Assembly (NCBI GenBank): GCA_028278125.1
Contig: JANQEY010000235.1
Coordinates: 1 to 40,433, forward strand
Length of the DNA stretch: 40,433 bases
Origin: a bacterium
GTDB taxonomy: Bacteria; Electryoneota; Electryoneia; Electryoneales; Electryoneaceae
Direction: 5' to 3'
This document shows, one piece after another, positions 25,186-34,347 of this stretch. Below the pieces are notes generated by a model that was not told where the DNA came from, did no database searches, and saw nothing but the letters and a program-made list of their open reading frames with translations. A program made the translations under genes and the position numbers. The first letter of the stretch is position 1, and every line of letters starts with the position of its first letter.

Positions 25186-26525
25186 TACCTGGTCAGCTCC
25201 GGTTTATAGAAATCCTGGTAAATTTCCTGGAGTTTTCCTGCCTTGATATCTTTCTTCAGATCATCAGTATTTTTCTTCATCCAGTCGTGCATGGGATCAT
25301 CTGCCAGCAGTTTTTCCAGGTAAGCGATAGCCTCCTCATCACCCGTTGCTTCTACTGCGGGAATAAACTTGAAGTAGAAGTGTTGCCCCACTTCATATAT
25401 ACCATGCCACCAGGCATAATCCGGACCCATCATTGATGCACCGTGACGCGCCCTGCGTCCCTCGTGGTGCCACAATTCCCAATATATCCACTCGACTTTA
25501 TTGCTGAAACTGGCGGGATTTTTTAACGATTTATTTGCCTTCAGGATCTTCATCACTTCTGTGGCAGGTTTGGCGAATTTTTCATTATAGAGGTGAACAA
25601 AACCGTCAAGCTGCTTGTAATGACCATCGTAAAAAACGTGTCCATGGCAGTTTTTACAGACATCCTGCATGTTCGCCCGTTTTTTATCCCAGTTTTCCTG
25701 TAGTTTTGAGACCTTGGCTCGAAGATTCCAGGAAAGCCTTTCACCAGCGTCATGCGTAATTGGCTGGTTGACGGTCGCCGAGAGGTGGCAGGTTGCGCAG
25801 GTTGGTGCAATGTAATAATCCTGTCCAACTACCCACCTGGGAGCGTCAAGATTCATCTTATCAATATTTGTATAGTAAGTATTCCCGTGCTTGGATTCCT
25901 CGTAAACCTCCTTTTGCGGATGGTCTGGCCCGAGGTGACATTTTCCACAGGTCTCCGGTTGACGCGCCTGGGAGCGGGAAAAACCATGACGGGTATGGCA
26001 TGCACTGCAAGCTCCAAGTGTTCCATCGGGATTGATCCGACCGATACCGGAATTTGGCCAGGATCCGGCAGCAAGTTTATTTGGAGACTTGGGATCGATC
26101 TCCATTTTACCACCATGACAACTCTCGCAGCCAACAATAGCAACCGGGTTGCCACCAACAACGTGTGCCAGGTAAGCATCGGCTGACTCAAGAATCTGAC
26201 CCGCTTTTGCATGGTGGGAGTGCATCAGCTCTTCAGATTCCCTCTTATGGCATGATTGACAATCTTTTGGTGTCACCAGCGTGGCAACGTATGATCCCTC
26301 ATGCAGGAACGCGTCTTTCTCATTTTTTTCAGCCTTGTGACATTCGTAACAAGTGATGTTATGCGCTGCATGTTGAGAATTGCGCCACTGTAGATAAAGT
26401 CCAGGTGTCGTCTCCTTGTGACAAGTCATACACTTTCCGGCAACATTATCGCCGGCGGAAAATGAGATTGTCGTTAAAGAGAGAACGGAAAAAAGGATAA
26501 ACAGGAAAACTAAGGAGTGTTTCAT
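25185..26525 (-). CDS. Octahaem cytochrome c, hydroxylamine oxidoreductase (HAO) family
   Basis: A 446-residue periplasmic protein from ATG 26525 (GGGGGCGAG ribosome site; the frame stays open 15 codons upstream but the signal peptide begins at this Met). Residues 1-24 are a signal peptide. Eight CXXCH haem sites occur at C32, C59, C89, C133, C173, C193, C243 and C290. After them comes a helical part with WHHEGRRARHGASMMGPDYAWWHG (352-375; two segments joined), typical of HAO-like octahaem cytochromes. HAO of nitrifiers oxidises hydroxylamine; homologues paired with a NapC-type protein in anaerobes are thought to reduce nitrite or hydroxylamine. Whether Tyr370 or another residue matches the haem-crosslinking tyrosine needs alignment. 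Confidence 0.85.
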   Translation of the reverse strand: MKHSLVFLFILFSVLSLTTISFSAGDNVAGKCMTCHKETTPGLYLQWRNSQHAAHNITCYECHKAEKNEKDAFLHEGSYVATLVTPKDCQSCHKRESEELMHSHHAKAGQILESADAYLAHVVGGNPVAIVGCESCHGGKMEIDPKSPNKLAAGSWPNSGIGRINPDGTLGACSACHTRHGFSRSQARQPETCGKCHLGPDHPQKEVYEESKHGNTYYTNIDKMNLDAPRWVVGQDYYIAPTCATCHLSATVNQPITHDAGERLSWNLRAKVSKLQENWDKKRANMQDVCKNCHGHVFYDGHYKQLDGFVHLYNEKFAKPATEVMKILKANKSLKNPASFSNKVEWIYWELWHHEGRRARHGASMMGPDYAWWHGIYEVGQHFYFKFIPAVEATGDEEAIAYLEKLLADDPMHDWMKKNTDDLKKDIKAGKLQEIYQDFYKPELTR

Positions 26526-26806
26526 CTCGCCCCCAGCTTGGAGTTCAACCACGGAATATTGTATTCCCACGAGTATACAATTAACCTGGAGAAGGATTCA
26601 ACACAAGAATAACTGCAAATGATTTTTTTTGCTAATATTCTCCAATTTTAGCTCACACTAATATAGATTACCTCTTTCCGGTTAGCCGTGTAATATTGCT
26701 ATTGATTTAAATTGCCATATTACCTAATAAGACGTTTTGTTTCTGCAATTATGAATTTTCATCGTTATATTTCTTTTTTTAGTAAATTCACTAATCCGGT
26801 AACAAC
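26526..26806. other. Divergent AT-rich intergenic region
   Basis: 281 bp between the divergent octahaem cytochrome and hybrid kinase genes; it must hold promoters for both. I looked for FNR-type (TTGAT-N4-ATCAA) and other palindromes and found none convincing. Confidence 0.5.
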
Positions 26807-29665
26807 GTGAACAAACAAATTAATCATCCTCCGAACGTTGATCGTTTTAAACGCCTTCATGCCAACCTGAAAGAGCCAATGTTTGTTTATCATTGGACTC
26901 CAAAACCACACTTTGATTTTATCAGCCCCCAGATAGAGGACCTGATAGGATATACTCCAAGCGATTTTATGGATGATCCGTCCTTACCCATGCAAATCAT
27001 ACATCCTGAAGATAAAACTGACGATGAGGCGGCTCCTTCACCTTTTCCTCTTGGACGGATGATCCGGTTAATTCATCGGGATGGTCATGAAGTCTGGGTC
27101 GAGATACGGAGTGTTCCGATTGATGACGGAGCAGGAAACATTATTGGCGAGGCAAGTATACTATTCGATTTTTCTCACCTGAAGAAGACACAATTTGCTC
27201 TTGAGAAACGGCTCCGTTATGAGATGGGACTAAAGGAGTGCTCCAGGATTTTATTGGAGAAGAAAGATCCGGAGAATTTGTTAAATAAATCTCTTAAGAG
27301 CCTGATTGATAACATGGATGTATGTAGGATATATGTATTTAAATGGTTTATTGATCCCGCGCTTGGTCCCTGTTCATCGCAGGTAGCCGAGGTTTGTGCT
27401 GAAGGAGTGGAACCACAAATTAATTCAATGGATCTTCAGGATATACCGATGATGCAGGGATTCGAACGTTGGGTTAAAGCGTTCGAAAGAGGTGAACCAA
27501 TTATCGGCCTGGTAAAGGATTTCCCCGATAGTGAAAGACCCGTGCTGGAGGAACAAGGGATCCTGTCGTTATTGGTTCTCCCAATCAGTTTCAGTGGTTC
27601 ACTGCAGGGTTTTATTGGTTTTGATGACACTAAAACCTTTCGAAAATGGGAGAATGAAGACATCCTGTTGCTCCAAACGGTTGCAGAACTGATAGCAGCA
27701 TATTATCAACGCCGAGATGCAGCAAGAGCACTTTTTCAGAGCGAAAGTAATTACCGGTTGATCGTTGAAAATTCAGTGGATTTAATAGCTAAAATGGATA
27801 ATGAAGGTAAATTTCTCTTCGTAAGTCCATCATTATTAAAGTTATTTGGAAGACCGGAAACTGATTTAATTGGACGAAAATATCTTACTTTTGTCCATTC
27901 ACGTGACAGGGAAATAACCAGGCAAAGAATAGAAGCCGTTTTAAAACCTCCTTACACCAGTTACCTGGAGCACCGGACCATAACTGCAGTAGGATGGCGT
28001 TGGCTGGCATGGACAGGAACGGCCGTATTTAATGAAGAAGGATCTATTGATTCGTTGATAGCAGTTGGGCGCGATATCAGCAGACAAAAACATGCTGAAC
28101 AGCAGTTAAAAAAGGAGAAAAAGAGAGCTGAAATATCCAACGCCGCAAAATCACAGTTCCTCAGTAATATTTCCCATGAACTGAGAACCCCCTTAACAGC
28201 GATCATCGGCCTGGCAGATATAATTTCATCACAACTGACTGATGAATCATCCTCTCAAAACGTTGACCTCATTGTCTCAGAATCGGAGACCATGCTGGAC
28301 ATGGTGAACGATATCCTCGATCATTCAAAGCTTGAATCAGAGAAGTTCCAGCTTGTACATATGCCATTCAGTTTTGAGACTCTTATTGAAGAAATTACAA
28401 ATCTTTACAGGGAACAATTTGAGCAAAAAGGAATTGAATTGGAGGTTGTCATCGATCCTGCCATCCCGGATTCACTGGTAGGAGCTTCAAAACGAATACG
28501 CCAGGTTTTGCGAAACATAATCGGTAATGCTCTAAAATTCACGGAAGAAGGCAAAGTTAGCCTGGAAGCGCAGTTGCACGGTGAATCTACCGGTACCGTT
28601 ACGATTTTTTTTGAAGTTGTTGATACTGGCATAGGTATTCCAGCAGAACACCACAAAGAAATATTCGAAAGTTTTGTTCAATTGGATGAAGGTGCCACCC
28701 GTAAATACGGTGGAACAGGTTTAGGTACAACCATCGCCAAACAACTTGTCGAGTTGATGAATGGAAAAATCTGGGTTGACAGCGAACCGGGTCGAGGCAG
28801 CACTTTCCATTTTACCATCAGACTTGAAAAAAGTAAGGATGACCATGTTGGAGATCTGTTGTCAGATATACCAGTTAAAAAGACGGATGCGGTAAAAAAG
28901 AGAATCCTGCTTGCGGAAGATTATCCACCTACTCAACATATTCTGATTTCACATTTAAAAAGTAAAGGATACCAGGTAATACTTGCCGAAAACGGTAAAG
29001 AGGCGGTGGAACAGGCATGTTTTAATCCTTTCGATCTGATAATCATGGACGTACAGATGCCTGAAATGGATGGATATGAAGCGACACGTCAGATACGTGA
29101 TTTAAGTGATAAATGCGCTGAAACTCCGATTCTCGCCCTTACCGCTACAACATATATGAGTGAATTGGATAAGTGCCTCTCTTCCGGAATGAATGATGTA
29201 ATTACCAAACCAATTCGCAAAAATGAATTGCTGAAGATTGCTGCCAAGTGGATCTTTAAAAAATCTGGCAGTAAGACAGAAATTTCCGATCAACCTCTAC
29301 CGTCGATAAGTCGAAACTTGATTGAAAACGAGTCGGTACTCGATCTTGAGTTGATTCAAAAGGATTTTGGACCTGATGCTTACAGGCTACTCAACATGTT
29401 GGCTCAATATGTAGCCAAACAATTATCAGCGTTAAAAACCGCCATTGAGGAAAAAGACCTGAGTACAATCCGTTTTGAGGCGCATTCAATCAAAAGTGGT
29501 GCCGCTTTCTATTCAGCAGGCAAACTTGCCTCATTAGCAGGATTGCTTGAAGAATCCTCAAAAGAAGCTGATTGGAAAAATTGTAGGAGATACGTCAAAC
29601 AGATAGACAAGGCATATCAGTCATTGATAAGAGAAATTGAAATTTTAAATAATGGGAACCATTAG
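26807..29665 (+). CDS. Cytoplasmic hybrid sensor histidine kinase (PAS-GAF-PAS-HisKA-HATPase-REC-HPt)
   Basis: A 952-residue protein without transmembrane segments, GTG start. Domains in order: PAS (about 15-125, with FISPQIEDLIGYTPSDF), GAF (about 140-300), PAS (about 308-430, with FLFVSPSLLKLFGRP and WRWLAWTGTAVFNEEG), HisKA with phosphoacceptor His457 in SNISHELRTPLTAIIG, HATPase (about 555-675; NIIGNALKF, DTGIGIP, GGTGLGTTIAKQL), receiver (about 697-815; acceptor Asp748 in LIIMDVQMPEMDG, Lys801), and a C-terminal HPt domain with His893 in FEAHSIKSGAAF. It can therefore run an internal His-Asp-His relay and needs an external receiver as final target. The receivers at 32230 and 34348 are nearby candidates; the input signal is intracellular and unknown. 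Confidence 0.92.
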   Translation: MNKQINHPPNVDRFKRLHANLKEPMFVYHWTPKPHFDFISPQIEDLIGYTPSDFMDDPSLPMQIIHPEDKTDDEAAPSPFPLGRMIRLIHRDGHEVWVEIRSVPIDDGAGNIIGEASILFDFSHLKKTQFALEKRLRYEMGLKECSRILLEKKDPENLLNKSLKSLIDNMDVCRIYVFKWFIDPALGPCSSQVAEVCAEGVEPQINSMDLQDIPMMQGFERWVKAFERGEPIIGLVKDFPDSERPVLEEQGILSLLVLPISFSGSLQGFIGFDDTKTFRKWENEDILLLQTVAELIAAYYQRRDAARALFQSESNYRLIVENSVDLIAKMDNEGKFLFVSPSLLKLFGRPETDLIGRKYLTFVHSRDREITRQRIEAVLKPPYTSYLEHRTITAVGWRWLAWTGTAVFNEEGSIDSLIAVGRDISRQKHAEQQLKKEKKRAEISNAAKSQFLSNISHELRTPLTAIIGLADIISSQLTDESSSQNVDLIVSESETMLDMVNDILDHSKLESEKFQLVHMPFSFETLIEEITNLYREQFEQKGIELEVVIDPAIPDSLVGASKRIRQVLRNIIGNALKFTEEGKVSLEAQLHGESTGTVTIFFEVVDTGIGIPAEHHKEIFESFVQLDEGATRKYGGTGLGTTIAKQLVELMNGKIWVDSEPGRGSTFHFTIRLEKSKDDHVGDLLSDIPVKKTDAVKKRILLAEDYPPTQHILISHLKSKGYQVILAENGKEAVEQACFNPFDLIIMDVQMPEMDGYEATRQIRDLSDKCAETPILALTATTYMSELDKCLSSGMNDVITKPIRKNELLKIAAKWIFKKSGSKTEISDQPLPSISRNLIENESVLDLELIQKDFGPDAYRLLNMLAQYVAKQLSALKTAIEEKDLSTIRFEAHSIKSGAAFYSAGKLASLAGLLEESSKEADWKNCRRYVKQIDKAYQSLIREIEILNNGNH

Positions 29666-29906
29666 AGTAGCAGGTAGCACGGATTCGTCCGAACCTTCGA
29701 ACGTCGCATATCATATTCCTGTCATGTCCTTTCTGACTCTATGTTATACAGGAAACATTGTTATTATATTTGCCTTCCATAGCTTATATTACGCCAAAAT
29801 GATGTCGTCCGGCTGTATACGATTGAGGTTATTTAGAGACAATGATGAGTTTACCCCTTTCTGAAACTATATATTGATAATTAAAGATATACTCGGAAAA
29901 GACTTC
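29666..29906. other. Intergenic spacer between the two kinase genes
   Basis: 241 bp with no terminator hairpin, box or convincing ORF. A short open frame overlaps the end of the hybrid kinase and this spacer but has no ribosome site or coding character. Confidence 0.45.
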
Positions 29907-31613
29907 ATGACAGCTTCCCGGAACAACGAAACGATTTCTCCTGAAAATCTCGATCAGAAAGATAAATATTACAAAGATCTTCTGAAACAGACTCTGTATC
30001 GGCTGCTGGTACTTTACCTCGTACCGGTCATTCTATTGGTTGTTTTTTTTCAGTTTGAATATCATAATTTGTTGCTGGAAAGTAGAAGAGCTCACGTAAA
30101 ATCAATAGCGGAGTACCAAGCCTACACACTTGATCTGTTCCTTCGGGAGAGAGTAACGAACCTGGCAAATTTGATGGATGATCCGAAATTTCCTGTTTTA
30201 CTAAGTGATAACGAGATGGAAGAGCATCTGTCTACCCTGAAGAGCACGAGTGATGCGTTTGTAGATCTGGGTTTTTTTGATTCTGATGGCAGTTTACTCT
30301 CTTATGCCGGTCCATTTCCATTCCTTGAGTCGCAGAATTATGCCTCTGAAGATTGGTTTATCCAGTTACTTGAACAGGATGAACGATATATCATCACTGA
30401 CATTTACACAGGATTTCGAGATAAACCACATTTCACTATTGCCGTAAGCCGCCTCTTTGGCGACAAAAAATTGATTCTTAGAGCCGTTATTTCACCAGAG
30501 AAAATCCATGAATATATGACAACGATTGAAGGCTCTAGTGATGTCAACATTTCGATTCTCAACAAAGACGGACTTCACCAGGTGGAGTTTTCCGGTTTTG
30601 GTGCTGTTCTTGAACAATCGTTAATTCAACCCCCCAAAGAACCCTGGTTGGGAACCGAAAACCATTCATTAGACAATCAACGTATAACATATGGTTATGC
30701 CTGGTTAAAAATGACACCATGGGTTCTAATCGTACAGGAAACAGATAAAAGGACGAGGCATATCTTTGGTAGTCTCCAGGGCAACATTATCCTCTTTGTA
30801 ATAGCTATCCTGATAATAGAATTTATAGTGATCACATATCGGGCAAGAAGTTCAGTTCGGCGTCAACGAAAAGCAGATGAGACAGAAGCAGAACTTTCAG
30901 GGCAGCTTGTCCAGGCAGCAAAATTGGCTTCCGTTGGTGAACTCTCTGCTGGAATTGCGCATGAAATCAACAATCCTCTCGCAATTATTACGGAAAATGT
31001 TGGGCTGGTTAAAGACCTTCTGGATCCTGAATTTTCCGAGACGATTTCTCAAGAGGAACTGATGCCGCACCTGGATGAAATCCATAATGCTGCTTTTCGT
31101 TGTCGTGATATCACCAGGAAACTCCTGGGTTTTGTACGTCAAACCGAGGTAAAGCTTGATAAGCATAATATCCATGAAATTCTTGATAATGTTGTAGATG
31201 GTCTTCTCGGTTCAGAATTTGAATTGTCAGACATTAATATTGATAAAAACTACTGTCTGAATATGAAAAAAATTGTTACGGACAGAAATCAACTAGAACA
31301 GGTATTCTTAAATCTGGCTAAGAATGCTTTTGATGCGATGGAGGGGACGGGAACATTTACTATTCACACTGAAAAAGACGACGAAGGTATTACCGTTTCA
31401 ATGAGCGATTCTGGCTGTGGCGTGACTCCCGAACAACTGGAAAAGATATTTATGCCATTTTTTACTACGAAAGAAGTTGGCAAGGGAACCGGTTTAGGAT
31501 TGTCGGTCAGCTATGGGATAGTAAAGAGTCTCGGTGGCGATATTTATGTTGACAGCAAAGTCGGAAAAGGAACAATCTTTACTATCAAACTTCCCTTCAC
31601 ACCTGAAGGGTAA
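29907..31613 (+). CDS. Membrane sensor histidine kinase with extracytoplasmic (dCache-like) sensor
   Basis: A 568-residue kinase from ATG 29907 (a TTG at 29874 is less likely). Transmembrane helices at about 31-49 and 292-311 enclose a periplasmic domain of about 240 residues with a Cache-like pattern (DLGFFDSDGSLLSYAGPF, ASEDWF, IITDIYTGFRDKPHFTIAV). A short linker leads to HisKA with His352 in LSAGIAHEINNPLAII, then HATPase with N-box FLNLAKNAFDAM, DSGCGVTPEQLEKIF, FFTTKEVGKGTGLGLSV. It belongs to the NtrB/ZraS-like group of kinases. The next genes (CBS, receiver-permease, receiver) follow at short gaps, so it is the likely phosphodonor of those receivers. dCache domains usually bind small ligands such as carboxylates or amino acids. 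Confidence 0.92.
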   Translation: MTASRNNETISPENLDQKDKYYKDLLKQTLYRLLVLYLVPVILLVVFFQFEYHNLLLESRRAHVKSIAEYQAYTLDLFLRERVTNLANLMDDPKFPVLLSDNEMEEHLSTLKSTSDAFVDLGFFDSDGSLLSYAGPFPFLESQNYASEDWFIQLLEQDERYIITDIYTGFRDKPHFTIAVSRLFGDKKLILRAVISPEKIHEYMTTIEGSSDVNISILNKDGLHQVEFSGFGAVLEQSLIQPPKEPWLGTENHSLDNQRITYGYAWLKMTPWVLIVQETDKRTRHIFGSLQGNIILFVIAILIIEFIVITYRARSSVRRQRKADETEAELSGQLVQAAKLASVGELSAGIAHEINNPLAIITENVGLVKDLLDPEFSETISQEELMPHLDEIHNAAFRCRDITRKLLGFVRQTEVKLDKHNIHEILDNVVDGLLGSEFELSDINIDKNYCLNMKKIVTDRNQLEQVFLNLAKNAFDAMEGTGTFTIHTEKDDEGITVSMSDSGCGVTPEQLEKIFMPFFTTKEVGKGTGLGLSVSYGIVKSLGGDIYVDSKVGKGTIFTIKLPFTPEG

Positions 31614-31654
31614 ATAACCTTTTTATACTATTTTTTGAAGTACTGGAGGTGTTC

Positions 31655-32200
31655 ATGGAGCATATAAAAACGGTAAAGGATTTGATGATTCCTCTATCAG
31701 AATATGCAGTGATTGATCAAGATGCTACGCTACTTGATGCCCTGAACGAACTGGATGAAGCCCAGAAGAATCTACCTGCAAAAAGCTACCGACACCGTGC
31801 AGTTCTTGTTCGAAATAAAAAGGGTAAAATTGTCGGAAGACTGGGACATTTTGCTTTTATCAAGGCTCTTAACAAACCAACTCACAAATTTCTCGATAAT
31901 CCTTATCTCAGGCGTGCTGGGGTCAGTGAAGATATGCTTAATATTTCCAAAGATCGTATGAGTTTCATGAACCAGGATATATCCCTGATTTGCAGCCAGG
32001 CCAGGTATGTAAAAGTTGGTGACATCGTACTTTCAGGAACGCAAAAGATAGATGAAACTGCTACATTACAGGAAGCACTTGAGCTCTTTATAAAGCACGA
32101 GTCTTTATCACTGTTGGTAACCAGGGGGACTGAAGTTGTGGGTATCCTTCGTGTTGCTGACTTTTTTGAAGAGCTAGCAAACTACATGAAGGAATGTTAG
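31655..32200 (+). CDS. CBS-domain-pair protein
   Basis: A 181-residue soluble protein from ATG 31655, placed 5 nt after a GGAGG site. It has two CBS motifs: residues about 5-70 (VKDLMIPLSEYAVIDQDATLLDALNELD ... HRAVLVRNKKGKIVGRLGH; two segments) and about 120-178 (VGDIVLSGTQKIDETATLQEALELF ... LSLLVTRGTEVVGILRVADFF; two segments). Between them is a helical insert. CBS pairs (Bateman modules) bind adenine nucleotides and gate enzymes and ion channels or transporters. The 29-bp gap before the receiver-permease gene and the 41-bp gap after the kinase show a single transcript. Direct gating of the adjacent permease by energy state is a plausible inference. Confidence 0.88.
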   Translation: MEHIKTVKDLMIPLSEYAVIDQDATLLDALNELDEAQKNLPAKSYRHRAVLVRNKKGKIVGRLGHFAFIKALNKPTHKFLDNPYLRRAGVSEDMLNISKDRMSFMNQDISLICSQARYVKVGDIVLSGTQKIDETATLQEALELFIKHESLSLLVTRGTEVVGILRVADFFEELANYMKEC

Positions 32201-32229
32201 TCGGAAGAGAGAGATTATAAGAGATTCAA

Positions 32230-34287
32230 ATGCCTAAGATCTTACTTGTAGACGATGAGGATATGTTCCGTGTCGCCCTGGCAAAACGGTTAAATTTACG
32301 TGGATATGAAACCGTTGATGTTAATAATGGCGAAGATGCTGTCAAGATAGTAAGGAATGATCGTGACATAGATGTCGTTGTTCTCGACCTGAAGATGCCC
32401 GAAATGGACGGGAAACAGACACTAAAGGTAATAAAAGAGTTCCGCCCTGAACTCCAGGTAATAATTTTAACAGGTCATGGTTCTCTCGATTCTGCAATCG
32501 AGCTGGGTAAAATGGATGCGTTCTCTTATCTCGCGAAGCCCGTTGAATTTAACAAGCTGATCGAAGCAATAACAGACGCTCGCCAGGAGAAAGTTTATGC
32601 CAGCCAGAAATATGAAGTAGTTGACACAAGCAAAGTTTCATTAGGTAAGTGGTTGCTGGGTAGTCATAACTCGCGTCCTCTATACATTTTTATCGGTATG
32701 TTTCTTTTTATTCTCCTGGTATTGATACCTGTCCCCGAACGTTTGCTTCAACTCATCAGTGCTCCCAAGACAGAACAAACTGATTCCGGGCAAGAACTGG
32801 ATATCAATTCAGGGTATTCTGATTACAGGAGGATGAAGCCCGGAGAAAATATTGCAGATTATTATAGTGCTAAATATAAGCTTAAAAAATCATATCACGA
32901 TTCCGAAGGCAATGTTAAAAAGCGACCTTTAAATCCGTTGGAAACTGGGAAACGCGCTAAAGTAATGCTTGCAATCATAGTGGTTGCGGCACTTTTCTGG
33001 GCAACGGGGGCTGTTCCGGTTGGTGTAGCAGCTTTACTTATCGGCGTGTGTATGTATTTCTTCGGAGTGCTTAAACCGGATGGTATTGCGCAGGCTTACG
33101 CAAAAGATGCTGTAATATTTGTTTTTGGTGTTCTTGCAATGTCGAAGGCAATAACCAAAACAGGTCTAGACCGCCGTATCGGTTTACTCTTACTTGCACC
33201 GGCAAAGAACATCCCATTGCTACTCCTGGTTTTTCTACCGATGCTCTCCATGACCTGTTCGTTCGTCTCCGAACATGCACTGGTTGCATTCACGATGCCG
33301 ATTTTTGTGATGGTGTATGCCAATGCAACTCGCACATCAGGTGTGAAGGTTGACAGGTCGCTGATGGTCATGTTCGCGCTCAGTCTTTGTTATGCTGCGA
33401 ACTCAGGCGGTCCAGGCTCGCCCGCGGCTGGAGGACGTAATGCAATAATGATCGGAATCCTGGGAGATTACGGGTTAGATCCAACATTCGCTGAATGGGT
33501 GAAATATGGATTGCCGCTTGTACCTGTGATGTCGTTTTTTGTCGGTTTATATTTTTTACTGGTTTTTCGTTCAAAGCTGAAAATAAAAAAGCTGGATGTA
33601 TCCAGCATAGTGAGAAAGTCATCGGCGAAGATTGGTCCGATGAATCGTGATGAATATGTTACTGCCGCTGTTTTAATTTGTGTAATTCTTCTCTGGATTC
33701 TTAAGAGTGACACACTTGGCATGGGGGGACCTGTACTTCTTGGGCTTGTTGCTCTTAACTTTTTACGAGTGCTTAAATGGCGAGACATGGCAAGCATTCA
33801 TTGGGAAGTAGTATTTCTTTACGGTGGAGCAAGTGCAATCGGGACAGGGCTGGCGGTTACAGGCGGAGCGCTATTCCTCGCTGACGGATTTTTACATATA
33901 ATTCCTGAATTCATGAAGCAGGGTGAAGGACTTGCAATTGCCACAAGTCTATTCACCGGCCTTTGCACTAATTTTATGAGTGATGGTGCTACCGTTGCTG
34001 CAATTGGACCAATAACAGTGCCGATGGCAACAATCGCCAATGTTCATCCCTGGATGGTGGGTTTTGCCACAGCTTATGCGTCTTCGTTTGCCCATATGCT
34101 TATTATTGGAACTCCATCCAATGCACTGGCATTCGCTTTAGCTAAAGATCCGGTCACAGGAGAACAACTTGTAACGCTGGTAGATTTCTTCAAACATGGT
34201 GCGGCTGTCCTGTGTATATCATTCCTGGTACTGTGGGGCTGGGCGTTCCTGGGATACTGGCGCTTTTTCGGATTTCCCGCATTCTGA
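32230..34287 (+). CDS. Response-regulator receiver fused to an SLC13/DASS-type permease
   Basis: A 685-residue fusion. Residues 1-120 form a complete receiver: D8-D9, phosphoacceptor Asp53 in VVVLDLKMPEMDG, Thr81 in ILTGHGS, Lys103 in YLAKP. One transmembrane helix (about 150-167) and a polar linker (170-240) lead to a permease of about ten to twelve helices (244-680) resembling the DASS/SLC13 (ion transporter) superfamily. The first SNT-like position reads SEH (347-349) in FVSEHALVAFTMPI, the second SDG (584-586) in TNFMSDGATVAAIGPI. Gly/Pro hairpin loops GGPGSPAAGG (393-402) and GTPSNALAFA (627-636) are present. The receiver has no DNA-binding output, so phosphorylation probably acts on transport itself. 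Substrate unknown; anion or carboxylate is a family-based guess. Confidence 0.88.
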   Translation: MPKILLVDDEDMFRVALAKRLNLRGYETVDVNNGEDAVKIVRNDRDIDVVVLDLKMPEMDGKQTLKVIKEFRPELQVIILTGHGSLDSAIELGKMDAFSYLAKPVEFNKLIEAITDARQEKVYASQKYEVVDTSKVSLGKWLLGSHNSRPLYIFIGMFLFILLVLIPVPERLLQLISAPKTEQTDSGQELDINSGYSDYRRMKPGENIADYYSAKYKLKKSYHDSEGNVKKRPLNPLETGKRAKVMLAIIVVAALFWATGAVPVGVAALLIGVCMYFFGVLKPDGIAQAYAKDAVIFVFGVLAMSKAITKTGLDRRIGLLLLAPAKNIPLLLLVFLPMLSMTCSFVSEHALVAFTMPIFVMVYANATRTSGVKVDRSLMVMFALSLCYAANSGGPGSPAAGGRNAIMIGILGDYGLDPTFAEWVKYGLPLVPVMSFFVGLYFLLVFRSKLKIKKLDVSSIVRKSSAKIGPMNRDEYVTAAVLICVILLWILKSDTLGMGGPVLLGLVALNFLRVLKWRDMASIHWEVVFLYGGASAIGTGLAVTGGALFLADGFLHIIPEFMKQGEGLAIATSLFTGLCTNFMSDGATVAAIGPITVPMATIANVHPWMVGFATAYASSFAHMLIIGTPSNALAFALAKDPVTGEQLVTLVDFFKHGAAVLCISFLVLWGWAFLGYWRFFGFPAF

Positions 34288-34347
34288 TGACGGGAGTAAA
34301 AATTTAAAAAGATACTGTATGTTTATAAATGATGGGAGACAGGAGTA

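Noticed and set aside
25752..26186. 144-codon open frame on the plus strand
   Set aside because: Antisense to the octahaem cytochrome with its eight CXXCH sites; no domain or ribosome site.
26641..26800. FNR-like site between the octahaem cytochrome and the hybrid kinase
   Set aside because: ATTGATTTAAAT near 26700 has only one half-site and no matching ATCAA at the proper spacing.
29652..29864. 70-codon frame overlapping the end of the hybrid kinase gene
   Set aside because: No ribosome site, no recognisable domain, low-quality composition; best seen as spacer.
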